Translations under genes and position numbers: made by a program | DNA from: Branchiostoma floridae | Lineage: Eukaryota; Chordata; Leptocardii; Amphioxiformes; Branchiostomatidae | DNA length: 64,000 nucleotides | Reading direction: 5' to 3' | Assembly: GCF_000003815.2 (NCBI RefSeq) | Contig: NC_049993.1 | Location: 13,199,851-13,263,850 of the forward strand | Notes under the pieces: model-generated | Database searches by the model: none | The model's input: the letters and a program-made list of their open reading frames with translations, nothing else | What the model was told of the DNA's origin: nothing | Shown: positions 8,738 to 20,300 of the stretch, piece after piece | Numbering within the stretch: position 1 is the stretch's first letter | How the letters are laid out: each line of letters begins with the position of its first letter

Positions 8738-11700
8738 TGTGGGAATGTGTGTACGCGCGTTTGTAAATGACTGTGTGTAAATGTGTGTGCCTGTTTATGC
8801 ATGTTCCACGGTGTGTACATGCGTAAATGCGTGTGTGTGTGTCAGTGAGTATGTATGTGTGTGGGGGTCATGGATCCGCTTTAGAAAGAAATCTGGTAGC
8901 GTTCACTCAACAACCTTTACAAGGAAGGCTTGGATAGAACAATCAAAGTTGCACAAAGGGCTAGGGCGCTACCACACTAAAGTAAACAGAGCTGGCGCTT
9001 CCCAGAAGGAGCGAAGCTTTTCTCGGAAAGGCACCCCTGCCAAATGGCTGCTATGGCTACGTGACTGGTAGGTCTATAGCGAGTACAGGAAACCCCCGGC
9101 TTCAGACTGAAACTGTATCCCTCCACATTATACCAGTGAATAGGTTGCCAACTTATGACGTCTTTACCTGGTTTATTGACCCTTACATGGACTCTTTCAT
9201 GAGCACGTTTGCCGAAAGCTAACTTAGTATGCTGACTGAAAATAAGTGTGTGTGTCGACGAAGGTTAGACATACAGGTAATAAGGTACACAAAACAAAAG
9301 TTTTATAAAGCAACTGCATATTACTTTTAGCAACTAACATTGTTTTGTGCCTTTGTCATTGTGTATAGAGGGGGGGTGCTTGCTCTGTCAATAGGGATCA
9401 GTTTTCAGGTGAAGGTGTTGTGTTGTGTTACTTCGCAGACACCATGTTGTCGGAGGCGTTTGAAGTGGTCGAAGATGGGGTTCTGGCAAACATGGTACCT
9501 TCACTGGGGAGAGCACTGGGTCTCTCAGATGGCCAAATGGACTCCATCAAACATGCACATCAATATGACATCATGGAACAGAAAAGAGAGATGCTGAGAC
9601 GATGGAAGCAACGGCTTGGACTACGAGCGACCCCTGACGAACTGATGGAGGTCTGCAGGGCGGCCAAGTTACAAGATGTGGCGGACAAAATCCAGATCCT
9701 GATCCGTGAGTTATGATATATATCGCCTTGTATTGTACAGCTCAAGTGAACTAATATGCGCGTTTAGCTATGCATACGTTTTGATAGCGTTTCAAACACT
9801 ATAACAGTGTTTGTAGCATGTCAGTAGCATGTCAGTAGCATGTCAGTAGCATCACAGCCAGATCACCCCCAGGCAGCTTCGCCAGCTCGCTGCTGATAGG
9901 CGGAACTGGAGAAGGCTTGCAATCGCCTGCTCTGCAGCCGAACGATGATGATGAGTAGCATGCATACTATTCACGATATGGACGGGAGAGTTATACAAGT
10001 ATGATATAAAATTTGATATGTCGTTATAGGGTTTGACCTATCGAAAGAAGCGATTATATTTTGGTACCGTTTTGTATCCCGTTTTATATATTTAAGATAC
10101 AAACAGTTGACAACAAGTTAAAAGGAGGGAAGACGGGGAGGGCAAAACACGACTTCTTAATTTTGTAAGCTATCTAAAATCTACATCGGTAAGAATCATT
10201 AAATCATACACTCGTGATTACAGCGTGGTTTAATACAGATTTATATCTTTTAAAGTAGGACTTCTGTTTGTGATAAACTGAAGTGTTCTTCTCAGGTTGA
10301 TGATGAATATTCAAACACAGGTGAAGATGTGGTCCAGCAATGCGAAAATGAGCTGAAGACGTACTATCGCAAAACCATGTCGTTCTACACACCGCTGAAC
10401 TGGGCGCCGTGGATGGAGCAGAACATCCAAGACCACCACGTCACAGCTCGGTTCAAACGAGTCCACCGTCACGAAGGCGGAACCAAACACATCGTCAAGT
10501 CAGAATACCTGACAGAGGATCAACTCCTGACCACGATTGAGGAAGATTCCCGTAGGCAAAGCATCGGTCGTGTCATCATCGAAGGTCCTTCGGGCATTGG
10601 CAAGACAACCTTCCTGAAGGGGCTGGTTTGTGAGTGGGTAAGTGGTGAACGATTTGAGCACTTGAAGCTAGTGTTCGCCCTCAAAGGGCGCCACTTACCG
10701 GAACGTGGGGATCTGTGTGAAGCCATCCTCGCCCAGAACCTGTTTCCCGAAGACCATCCCATCAGAACTGACCGCAACCTCGCCGACCATCTGTGGCAGT
10801 GGGTGCAGGCAAACCAGGACAAAGTCATGTTCATCATTGACGGCATCGCTGAGATTCCCGGATTCATAAAGACCTCCTCTGCAGCAGAACCGGAACACTT
10901 CGTCTCCAAGCTTATCGAGGGTAACATCTTGAGACACAGCAACGTTTTGCTGACGACGACCTCCATCCAAAGGCTTGATGTGTCCGTTCTCAGATGGTGC
11001 GATGCCTACTACACCATCGAAGGGTTCTTCAACGACGACATAACAAAGTTCGTAGATACATTCAACTTCAAAACGCCCAAGGCAAAGGTTGATATCAAAG
11101 ATCTGCTTGGATCTTACACAAACACCAGCCTCTTGGAGCTGTGTAGGATTCCCATGTTCCTCTGGTTTCTGTGTCTAATTTGGAACGACAACGACCACAA
11201 GAGTAAGGCGAGAACGGTCACCTCTCTACTTGAAGAAATCTTCGACATGGCCCTAAGGAAGGCCAAAATAAGAGGAAAGGAGGACCTATCAGAAAAGGAC
11301 CAAGGAAAGGTGGACGAACTGTGCAAGCTGTCATGGGAAAGAACAGTGACTGGGAATGTCTGTTTGATGAGCAAGGATGTCAAGAACATCAAAGACATCA
11401 TGCTGAGAAGCGGGTTCCTGGTCGAAGAGAAGAGCCACCGGGTAGAGTACACATTCGGGCACACGCTTTTCCGCGAACTGTTTGCCGCAAAGCACATCGT
11501 CAAGAGTCCCGACCAGACACACCTGTGCAAAATACTGTGGGAACCAAGTTGTCCCTCCAATTCTAGGTACAACATGGTGTGCCTCTTCGTCGCTGGGCTC
11601 CTCGGAGAAAACGCCGGGCCACTATTTGAAGCGTTTTCGGAACGATACAGCCATATGCTGAAAGACAAAGAGTGCTCCCAGTGTTGCATCGACGAAGCAG

Positions 11701-13334
11701 TGATGCTGGCTTGCCGGTGTATCGTCGAATCTCGTGACCCCAGAAAGTTTGGGCTGGTCGTGGCAGCTACGTTACTGGAGCAAATGGGAGCAGAGAGAGA
11801 GCTGTCAATCAACTTCTACCGCGAGCAGGTGAAGGTCAATACGTTACTGGGGTTGTCATACGTCATCGAGAACATCAACTGCATGGACGAATTCGGTCGA
11901 ATCAACGAATCACAGAGGTTGTCTCTCATCTTGGAGAACCTATGGATCCGTAAGAAGAGAGGGCTGTTGCGATTGGGCGAGGCTATCATGAAGACCAAGT
12001 GTGTCCATACTTTATCCATCTCCGTGACAGGCCTGGACGCGAGTCTATTGCACCCCAAAGGCAACGACACAGAAAACGAGGACATGGGAAAGTTCATGAA
12101 ATCCATAGGAGACACGAAGAGTAACATCGCGAAGTTGTCCCTCGCAGCTCAGATTGACAGAATGAGCAAATCTGCCATACGGCAGGTCTCCGCGGCATTC
12201 AGAAACAACGGAGAACTGAGGGAGTTGGATCTGTTCGTCAGTCTGTTCTCCAAAAGGTGTGCTCCAAGCTGCCAGAAGCTTGTCGAGGAGAGTCGTCAGC
12301 CGTGTACAAAGAAGGAGCGTATACAGGTGTTTCTGACCGATGTAGCTGAGGCCATAGGCAACATGAGATGGTTGGAATCACTTCGAATCACGGCCAGCAT
12401 TCTCAGAGAAGATGCGTCCCGAGAAACCATCGTCCCTGTCCTTCAGAGACACGAGAGCATCACTTCACTAAGCGTGGTCGGGCAGGTAAAGGGGCGAGGA
12501 CATCTGACTCTGTATGGAATCAAGTCCTTGGCGATGATTCTTGAAGAGAACAAGAAACTCAAGAGTGTGAGTCTGAGACTGACCACCGTATCCGACGACA
12601 TAAAACAGAGGGAAAAGGACTGGGAGAGTCCTAGAGACCCAAGTGAGACACGCGCGAACATGCTTTACAATGGTCTCGTCGAGTCTACCGTCACATCCAT
12701 GGACTTGCTCTTTAACTGTGTGCTTCCCCACGAAGCACGACTGTTTGCCGACATTGTCAGCAACAACCAACACCTAACAGAAGTCACCTTCTCTTGGCAC
12801 ACCATGTTCCCTTCTTTCCTAGAAGGACTGGCGGATGCCGTGGAAATGAGTCGTGCGTTAAAAAGGCTCGTCTTGTGTGGGAAGTTCGAAGACGGCAACT
12901 CCCTGGTCAAGTTGATCGGGGCAGTGTTGGCTGGCAAGCCGCCAACTTCCTCCAAGCCTGCCGGTGGTATATCGTCACTGCATCTACAGGGGCAACCGTT
13001 CCTCGACATAACAATCGACGCATTGGTGTCGTTTCTGAAGAGTCCAGAAACCGGTCCGAACCGGCAGATACTGCTTCATCTCGGCGGAGAGTTGTTCGGT
13101 CCACAGGCCGCGGCTGCATCGAGGAACCTGGATGCTCTACGATTGGACAATGAGGCATCGGACAATAATTTAATCATATACCACGGACTGGCGGTGGTAG
13201 CAGAGGACGAAGACAGACCCAACGTGTCCCACTTCGAGACAACTGTGGCCAGGAATTTCAAAAGAGCATTACGAGACAAATCAGAAGAAATCGTTGATAA
13301 AATGCCAAGGCAACAGGAAGAGACAGAGTCGTAA
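8335..13334 (+). CDS. NLR-B: Death-NACHT-LRR-like receptor (three exons)
   Basis: Spliced CDS 8335-8353, 9439-9705, 10321-13334 (3300 nt, 1099 aa), with GT-AG junctions and consistent phases. The Death domain spans residues ~8-96; pre-NACHT carries FYTPLNW. NACHT has Walker [10 protein letters not shown] at 184-192, Walker [10 protein letters not shown] with its Asp at 269, and sensor strand VLLTTTS (~305-310). The HD2-type motif is [13 protein letters not shown]. Cys cluster CSQCC...CRC (547-563) and degenerate LRR-like repeats follow. The C-terminus is hydrophilic (ends RQQEETES) with no membrane helix, so the protein is predicted soluble. It is collinear with NLR-A apart from a short acidic insertion near 12,610-12,650 and the C-terminus. 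Its Walker B keeps the usual DG, which NLR-A changes to DA. By family it is a cytosolic innate sensor; ligand unknown. Confidence 0.92.
8354..9438 (+). other. NLR-B intron 1
   Basis: Phase-1 GT-AG intron of 1085 bp. It contains a long (GT)n tract and, around 8870-9070, a more GC-balanced segment of unknown origin with an open frame but no recognisable domain. Confidence 0.7.
8620..8860. repeat. (GT)n microsatellite and degenerate flank
   Basis: Near-continuous GT/GTGT runs at 8622-8748 grade into interrupted GTGTGTAAATG-type sequence to ~8860. Open frames here on both strands are only repeat translations. Confidence 0.95.
9439..9705 (+). CDS. NLR-B exon 2: Death domain
   Basis: Acceptor TTACTTCGCAG|AC, donor GATCC|GTGAGT. 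It encodes a Death domain with [46 protein letters not shown] and DVADKIQ. It aligns end to end with the NLR-A Death exon, with the C-terminal half best conserved. Confidence 0.9.
9706..10320 (+). other. NLR-B intron 2
   Basis: Phase-1 GT-AG intron of 615 bp. Its 5' third holds an 11-bp tandem repeat (GTAGCATGTCA, three units plus a partial, 9813-9852) interrupted by a retrotransposon 3' end. The remainder is AT-rich with no feature seen. Confidence 0.7.
9853..9953 (+). mobile_element. 5'-truncated non-LTR retrotransposon 3' end
   Basis: Plus-strand translation ends in [19 protein letters not shown] followed by stops in a GATGATGATGA tail. This is the style of the C-terminal end of a LINE reverse-transcriptase ORF and its short 3' tail. 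AGTAGCAT flanks both sides (9845-9852 and 9954-9961), consistent with a target-site duplication, although the host site is itself a repeat containing that word. Confidence 0.6.
10321..13334 (+). CDS. NLR-B exon 3: NACHT and LRR-like region
   Basis: Acceptor AAACACAG|GT; the split codon gives Arg and then EDVVQQC. A nearer-looking acceptor at about 10,295 (TTCTCAG) would read straight into TGA, so it is excluded. The exon is 3014 nt and intronless across the QDKVMFII boundary where NLR-A has a 190-bp intron. The stop is TAA at 13332-13334. Confidence 0.92.
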
Positions 13335-13729
13335 ACAGTACCGAAAACAACATACATACATGGGGTTTTGAAATCTTCATGCAGTAGCTCTACCTAGCAG
13401 GCTAACGTAGAACTGCAACACAAATGGTTTTGTTTTTGAAGAATATGTTCAAGATCAACCCTTTTATGTAATGTCCTTGTTCAGAGTCATATAAAGTTGT
13501 CTGTATGACAGACGATGATGTGGATCCTTGGCCTCTTATGCATATGCATAGATAGTCAAACCATGTGTGTGTGTGTGTGCAGTATATGTACATGTTTTTA
13601 TCTCTCTATCTTTGTGGGGTGTCGTATTTTCATTTACAAAACCAATATTAGAGCTTTTGTGGACTGAGTGAAAATGTGAATAATTCATAATTAATAACTG
13701 TTTTTGCTGACTTTTGGGTTGAAGTTCAG

Positions 13730-14415
13730 AATATGTAAATAGATGTGCATTTCTGTTGTTTTAGTCTTATGTAGTATTAATGTTAAGATTGCCCTTTCTG
13801 TGCAAAATTTACTTCTGTCTATATGAAATATGTAAAAGGAGTCAAAAATAATTATTGCTGTATATACTGTTGATGTGTTGGAGCTAAAAATTAATAACAA
13901 TATAATTCTGAGGCTTTTGAACTTAGAAAAATTGCAGCTACGAGTGTAGTATCAATGTTAAGGTTGCCCATACTATGCAATATGTACTAGCCTTGTACCT
14001 ATATATGATATGTTAAAGTAGTCAAAATGCTGATTTCTGTATATACTGTTAAAGTGTTGGAAAGAAAAATCAACTACATTATGATTCTGTGAGGCTTTTG
14101 AACTTGGAAAAAATGGCAGCTATGAGTGTAGTAGTATAATAAAAAATAATGATTGCTGTAAATACTGTTAATGTGTTGGAAAGAAAACAGTAACTACATT
14201 ATCATTCTGTGAGGCTTTTGAACTTGGAAAAAATGGCAGCTACGAGTGTAGTAATATAATGTTTTGATGGCTCATTCTATGCAAAATATACTTTTTACAT
14301 AAGTTTACATACAATATGTAAAAGGAGGCAAAAATACCAATTGCTGTAAATACTGTTAAATTGCTGGAAAGAAAAATCAATTACATTATGATTTTGTGAG
14401 GATTTTGGCAGCTAC
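13730..14415. repeat. Degenerate ~180-bp tandem repeat (about four copies)
   Basis: The phrase GAGGCTTTTGAACTTGGAAA, followed by GGCAGCTACGAGTGTAGT, recurs at about 13,910, 14,091 and 14,211, and in decayed form at 14,398. Flanking words TACTGTTAAWGTGTTGGA and TATGCAAWATRTAC also recur. One interval is short by about 60 bp. Confidence 0.75.
14138..14143 (+). terminator. Possible poly(A) signal of NLR-B
   Basis: First clear AATAAA after the NLR-B stop, about 0.8 kb downstream and within the tandem repeat region. No closer canonical signal was seen, so the real 3' end may use a variant. Confidence 0.2.
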
Positions 14416-15433
14416 AAGAGACAAGCATATCTTTCGATCCAAGGAACAAGAAACTCTACAAGTTCTGCTCTCAGTTGCTCAAGGGTTTTTATTCATTAAG
14501 TACCACAGTCTTGGCCACAGTTTCTCACCCATGCAGCATTGTTAGCTGTGTAAGGTATAGTTACACTTCTGTTAGTATTCCAGAATTCACTTCCAGCAAC
14601 AAGTATAACAAATAACTCTCAACATCCTTAAACATCTGTACACCAATTAGTTACATCTTGAGAAGCAACAACAATACTTAAGCAGCCATTTTCTTGTACA
14701 ATACTTAAGAACTGAAAGTGGGATTGTAAACAGTGAAATACATATCTGAAAAAAGAAAAGAAATCATCAAGTTATCAAACAGATACTTAAGCCTGCCATT
14801 AGTTATACATATACCATGTGCAATTTCTATGCAAACTGTGATAATATTCTGTAAACAATAATTTTTTGATTGAGTGTATATCAGTAATCAAATCATGACT
14901 GTTTGGATTGGTATGATATGTGCCAATATTACCTTCCCACCAATAGATGAGGGAATACTTTTTGTATTTTCTATCTTCATATTTGTTGAATATCATTAAG
15001 TTGTATGAAAAAAAAGCTTCTGTTCTTCACTGGTAAGAGTTCCAAAGTGTGTACGTTGAAATGATAGCAACATGGAACTTTGCAGTGGTGGTCAAAAGAT
15101 AACAGTCATTTGTATTTTGAAGTCATCAAAAAAAGGCCTTTTAAATCATCATGTAACAATCTGTTACTAAAAATGTGATAATTCCAACAAAATAAAGATC
15201 TAACAGTGATTCCTACAAATTAGTGTGCTCTGATGATTTCTCGGACTCTTTTCTTGCTAAGGTTTTGTTTTGCAAACAAAAAGCATGATGTAGAAAGATC
15301 AGCTCCTTAAAAAAACCTGCACATGGCTTTTCCTTCCAGCTTTCTTCAGTGCAAAAGTGCACATTGTCTAGGAGTGATCTAAAACATGTGAAAACACAAG
15401 TCACTTTAAATCTAGAATGTCACTCTAATATAA

Positions 15434-15533
15434 GTGTCTCTCATTCTCCTAAGCAGAGACGAACCCTAGTCTTAGAACTATGACTGGTTTTAGGCTGAGA
15501 ATTCGCCTCTGCATAGGAGAACTGTGTCTCTAA
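15434..15533. repeat. Small foldback
   Basis: TTCTCCTAAGCAGAGACGAA near 15,441 pairs with the complement of the segment ending near 15,530 (TTCTCCTATGCAGAGGCGAA). Arms of ~35 nt, imperfect; possibly a decayed MITE. Confidence 0.5.
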
Positions 15534-16432
15534 GTAATATACCATGACAAAAATGCTGGAGTACATCACAACAGAAGTAAAAAAAAGAATGACTCCATCC
15601 TTGTGGCATCGCCAAAAACTATATAGAAAAGCATGCAAAACTTACCAATCTGTAAGTTGCGAGGTGGGTTTCCTTTCATTAAAAGAAATGACTGACTTTC
15701 AGTTTTTAAAGTGACAAGTGTTTTAATTTTTTAAAGATAAAAAGGCTCCAGTAAAGAACAAATAAACAAACTACTTGTACACAACATGGTGTAAATAAGC
15801 ACGGGAAAAGTTGTTAACTTTGGTCTACTACGTAACAATAACATTAATTCTCTAACAAACAGTCGTTAACAGTTAAATTATAATAACAAAGATGAGGAAA
15901 AAAATCCTTATATTTCATATACCACAGGATTTGATCACCTGGGTAAGTTCTTTACCCTTTATAGAATTAAGTACAAACCTTGCAACCGTGGTATTCTTCC
16001 TTTTATAACACTGTAGTTACATTAAGTATATAACACACACTGCCAATAGGGTTTGAACAGAAACTGTTTAACCAGAGACTTTTCTTACGTATAGAGCTTG
16101 CCAAGCTTTTCAAACCTTCAAACGGGAGATTCCATGTTCTGTACATGTATAGGGGTGGACCAAGATTTTTTCTGGGGGGGGGGGGGGACTTCTGAGATTG
16201 TTAGTGCAAATCTTTTATTTAGCTAAAGAATGCACACACAGTTCTTGTTATTACTTTGTTCCATGGTTTACTTCAACTTACTTGAGCAAAGTGTTTTACA
16301 TTTCGAACAACAAACTGAACCTTTGCTAAGCTTTCACTAACTTCTTCATGTGCCTCCACAAATCCTTCCGCCCCTTTTCTTATTACAAGTTGAAAACAAA
16401 GCTTGTACCTTTTTTGTGGCAACTTACGTTTC

Positions 16433-16438
16433 TTTATT
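16433..16438 (-). terminator. Candidate poly(A) signal of RNF220
   Basis: First canonical AATAAA on the minus strand after the RNF220 stop codon, about 0.8 kb downstream. Further copies lie farther on (for example near 16,214), so the 3' UTR end is unresolved. Confidence 0.3.
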
Positions 16439-17228
16439 ACCCATCTAAAACAATGGTTTAGTCCACTGTCTTATGCTGTGGCACAACATTGTAGACTACT
16501 ACATTGTAGAAAAGGGGGTTCTCGTAAGGGCATGCCTCTGATTCTATATATTACAGCACTTCCCTTATTTGTGCTTACGCAGGTGTGCGGATACACAGAA
16601 GAATAAACATTTACACCTGCAGCTACGCTCACTAACACCTACAACAACTGGCTTTAATACAACGCCAACAAACTCCCAACTAGGTTTTAAGGCATCTGCA
16701 TACATTATATACACAGTATACACACACATGCTCATACACATATATAGATATCCTTTAACTCTTGTATAGGAAACCCTGAAGAAATTTTGGTCTGAAAGAA
16801 TGTGTAATTGTTGTTGTTGTTTTTTTGTCCTCGTATTTTGCAATGCAGTACAACAAATGATATATCTATTCCTCATTATTTCGACCAGTCAACATCGATA
16901 GCCACTCCACAATAACAAAACCAGCACCAACTTTGATTGTCCAGTTTTCACAGATATACAAATAGCACGGACATCAAACCATGAGTTTATCGGTCGACAC
17001 ATTCGAATGATCTGGCAATCCCTTGAAGCATTTCTTTGTAGCGGTGGTCGTTTAATCCTCCGATGATAGTAGCGATCAAATTTACAGCATTTTCTTTGCG
17101 CGAGTAAAAACGGTATGGGTTGAAGTTGGACAGGAGTTCTTGTCCGATCATGTTTGTGCTATATAACAGTTTTAGAATGACTGTAGATATGGATTGTGTC
17201 CTCCCTTTCTGTGTGAATGTTTTGGTTG

Positions 17229-17300
17229 TCAGAGGTAGATGCGCCGCAGGTCTGCCGCTGCTGTGATCATGTTACACTGGGGACACAGCTTCTTTGCACC
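17229..17300 (-). CDS. RNF220: RNF220 last coding exon
   Basis: Acceptor CTCCTTCAG|GGT, 24 codons with TGA at 17231-17229. It encodes GAKKLCPQCNMITAAADL and RRIYL. CPQC is the last RING zinc-ligand pair, and the DLRRIYL C-terminus is characteristic of RNF220. Confidence 0.95.
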   Translation of the reverse strand, partial: GAKKLCPQCNMITAAADLRRIYL

Positions 17301-20300
17301 CTGAAGGAGGAATAAAGTACAAAATGTTAACTGTTGTGGTGCGGAGGGGGGCAAATTCTTAATCTGGATGCATTCTACCAGTGGTATTTTCTATCAGTGA
17401 AACAGACACTTGTTATTACATACTTTTCTGTAGGTGCTGCAAGAGTTGTGACTGTGCAGGCCTTTACAAAGAGTTGTCTTTTATGCCACAACTTAAATTC
17501 TCATATTCTAATGAGAAGAAGCCAGAGTCAATGCCTTGTTGCACTCAGTTGACTGGAGTGAATATTCAAGTTTTCTCTCACTGCTGTCTGTTTCTAATGT
17601 TGTTTCCTTGCAATACTTGCACCTCGAAATGTCCGAAAACCTATGAAATAATTTGGTCTGGCCTTGGTAGTAATTACTGTTATCAACAGTTTTTGCCTTA
17701 CCAAAGTTCTGAGCCAGCACTCTTCACAGTGGACATGCCAGCAGTTGATGGACACTAGAGGAATAGTGTAGGGCTCCTGGAGTGGGTCAACAACAAAAAC
17801 ATTATTATATATCCAATGAAGGGCATATAATGCAGGATTTTTTTTAAATTCTAAGTGTCAAAATCTAAAGTTCAGAGTTCAAAGGAAATGCCAATCAAAA
17901 GTGTCCATGATTTTCCACTAAATTGGGAATTAATGCAAAAAGAACTTAACAGTTACATTCTGTTACTGCAATGTATCCTATAAGTAGAAAATTGTTGACT
18001 CAATGAGAGGACTTGTACAGGACCATTTGTCAGGAGGGGTGTTTCTGGACTCACCATGCAGATGAGACACTTGATGCGGTCCTTCTTGCTGAGGAGCTGC
18101 TCCTGTTCCCGTATCTTTGCCTTCAGTGCCTCCACCACCTTATCACTGACTGGGCCACGGCTGGTGGACGCTACGGGCTCCCTGAACAGTCAACAGAGAA
18201 CACATCAGCCTTTTCTTGGATAAGACATGGACTAGGGGTGGGTACAGTAACGGACCAGGTCCAGAGGATCTGGTACAGGTCCGGACCTGAACCTGGACCT
18301 GATCTGAGTTAATGGCCAAACACCATGCCATTACACCACATGACCCCACTATGGACGGATGAAAGGAGAAACGAACAGATAGAGAAAAAAGATGGAACAG
18401 TACCAGAGGAAATAAGCATACTCTTTTAAGATGACTAATCTAAAACAATTTCCTCAAAATCATTTTAAGCTGTCAGATTAGTACTTACATGTAGTTACCA
18501 AAAAGATGAATTCAAGAGATATGCAGCTAACTGCTGAATATCCAGTTACATATTTCTTACAAAGCATTTATTCCCCACCTTGATTTGGTGCCCCCTGCTT
18601 CTGTAGTCTCTACAGAATCTGTTGTTGGGCCATTACTTGTGGTTGGATTACCTAAAAAAAAACAGAAAAAAAATTTTTGAATACATATGTATACTATCAT
18701 TGATTGTGTAATTACTATTTGGCATATCTTATTACCTGTCACAATTACATGTTAAACTGTCATCGATATAACTACAATAGAAGACATAGTTGTGAATAGA
18801 GAACAGCCATTGTTATTGAAATCAGATCCAATACAATGTCTACCATATACCTATTCATGTGGGAGCTGCCAGCTAATTAATATTCATGAGCTACCTGGTC
18901 ATTACCATAATTTATACAATTTTATATTTAAGGTGAAAAATCAAAGATTTATGACTCATGGCAACATACAATGCATTTTTTTGTGCTCAACAATAAATTT
19001 CAACTTAAAATAGTACATGAGCTGGAGTTTATATCTTAATAACTTTTCAAAATTGTATTAGATACAACACAACCCACGGGCAGAAGAAATCTTTCTGTCA
19101 TACCTAGTATACAGGTGTGCCAATTGGGACCTTGTGATACGATATAGTTCTTTTCAATTTCTCCAGACGGGGTGAGGCCTCGCGCCTCCCCCACCCTTCA
19201 TAAATTAAAGCAATGTACACAAATATTGCGTTCATGTCTAGCTATGGACAGCAATAATACAGTTCATAGTATTATACATTTAGGGCTGTCAACTTGACTC
19301 CTTTCCTGAACCTAGGGAAGTGATTTTTCATTTACGACATCTTTAATTTGTAACCTTCTCATCTACTTAGAGTAAACAGATGTGTCCAAATCTTTCATTA
19401 CTTGTACAGCAAGCCAGTAACTTTTGATACTACATAACATCACGTACAGTACATTTTAGGACAGTTAGCTTCATTGACAAGAAAATTATTACCTTCTTCA
19501 TTTGCCCATCTGGATCTGTCTCCTGACTGGGAGGGGTCCTCATTATTCTCTCTACTGGAAACATAGAAAAGAAATGTAGCATAGTAAGAGATTAGAAACA
19601 ACACTCATTGCTTGTAGAAAGTTAGTGTTTATCATGCCCTTGTCACAGTCAGCAAGAAAATCAAGCTCTAAATGATACTCTTGTAGTAATATACCAGGCT
19701 GTTCTCTTAATCATTGCAAGTTAATAGAGATCGGTCGATATTCGCAGTTACACATGCCCAGTTGAATGTGATGGGGTACATTTTCAAGTGAAAAATAAGT
19801 TCTAGTTTCTATTGATTCCAAATTCGGTGACAATGATTAAATATGGCCAAAGCTTGTTGGCTATGTGACAGAGGCTTTATATGGAAATGTTTAATTTATC
19901 TTTTTGGGCCTCTCCTACCTGGATACCATATTCGAGATGAAAATTTTCTTACCCAAGCACGGCTTCTCTGAGAGCTTCTCTTTCCTTGTTCTCACTGGGT
20001 TCATCTGAGGTGCAGGGAATGATGTCACGCTCACGGTATCTAAACACTTGGGTTAAGGTACAACATTTTCTCTGGTCTGGAAATATTGTATTCAAAGTAC
20101 TGTTGCGTTAATGACCCAGAAATTACTCTTTTTCGGATGTCAGAAGCTGATTTGCAAGGAGCCACTAACAAAACATTGTCGTGTCACTGACTAAACATAA
20201 CGGATGTTATCTGAAATGTCTGTCCATTTCCAAAATCATATCCAGCTGCTTGAGTGACTGTCATTTGGCATATCTTACTAGCTGGATGTCTAACATTCAT

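Larger units (their letters stand above)
13335..17228. other. Convergent intergenic region between NLR-B and RNF220
   Basis: Tail-to-tail interval containing both 3' UTRs. It is AT-rich and lacks any supported coding exon. It contains a short GT run near 13,567, the degenerate tandem repeat at 13,730-14,415, a small foldback near 15,434-15,533 and a poly-G run near 16,171. On the minus strand an AATAAA (complement at 16,433-16,438) about 0.8 kb past the RNF220 stop is a candidate poly(A) signal. Confidence 0.6.

Noticed and set aside
8500-8820. Val/Cys-rich and His/Thr-rich open frames
   Set aside because: Translations of the (GT)n microsatellite on the two strands.
9813-9852. Short regularly spaced repeats as a CRISPR-like array
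   Set aside because: Direct 11-bp tandem copies without spacers in animal intronic DNA.
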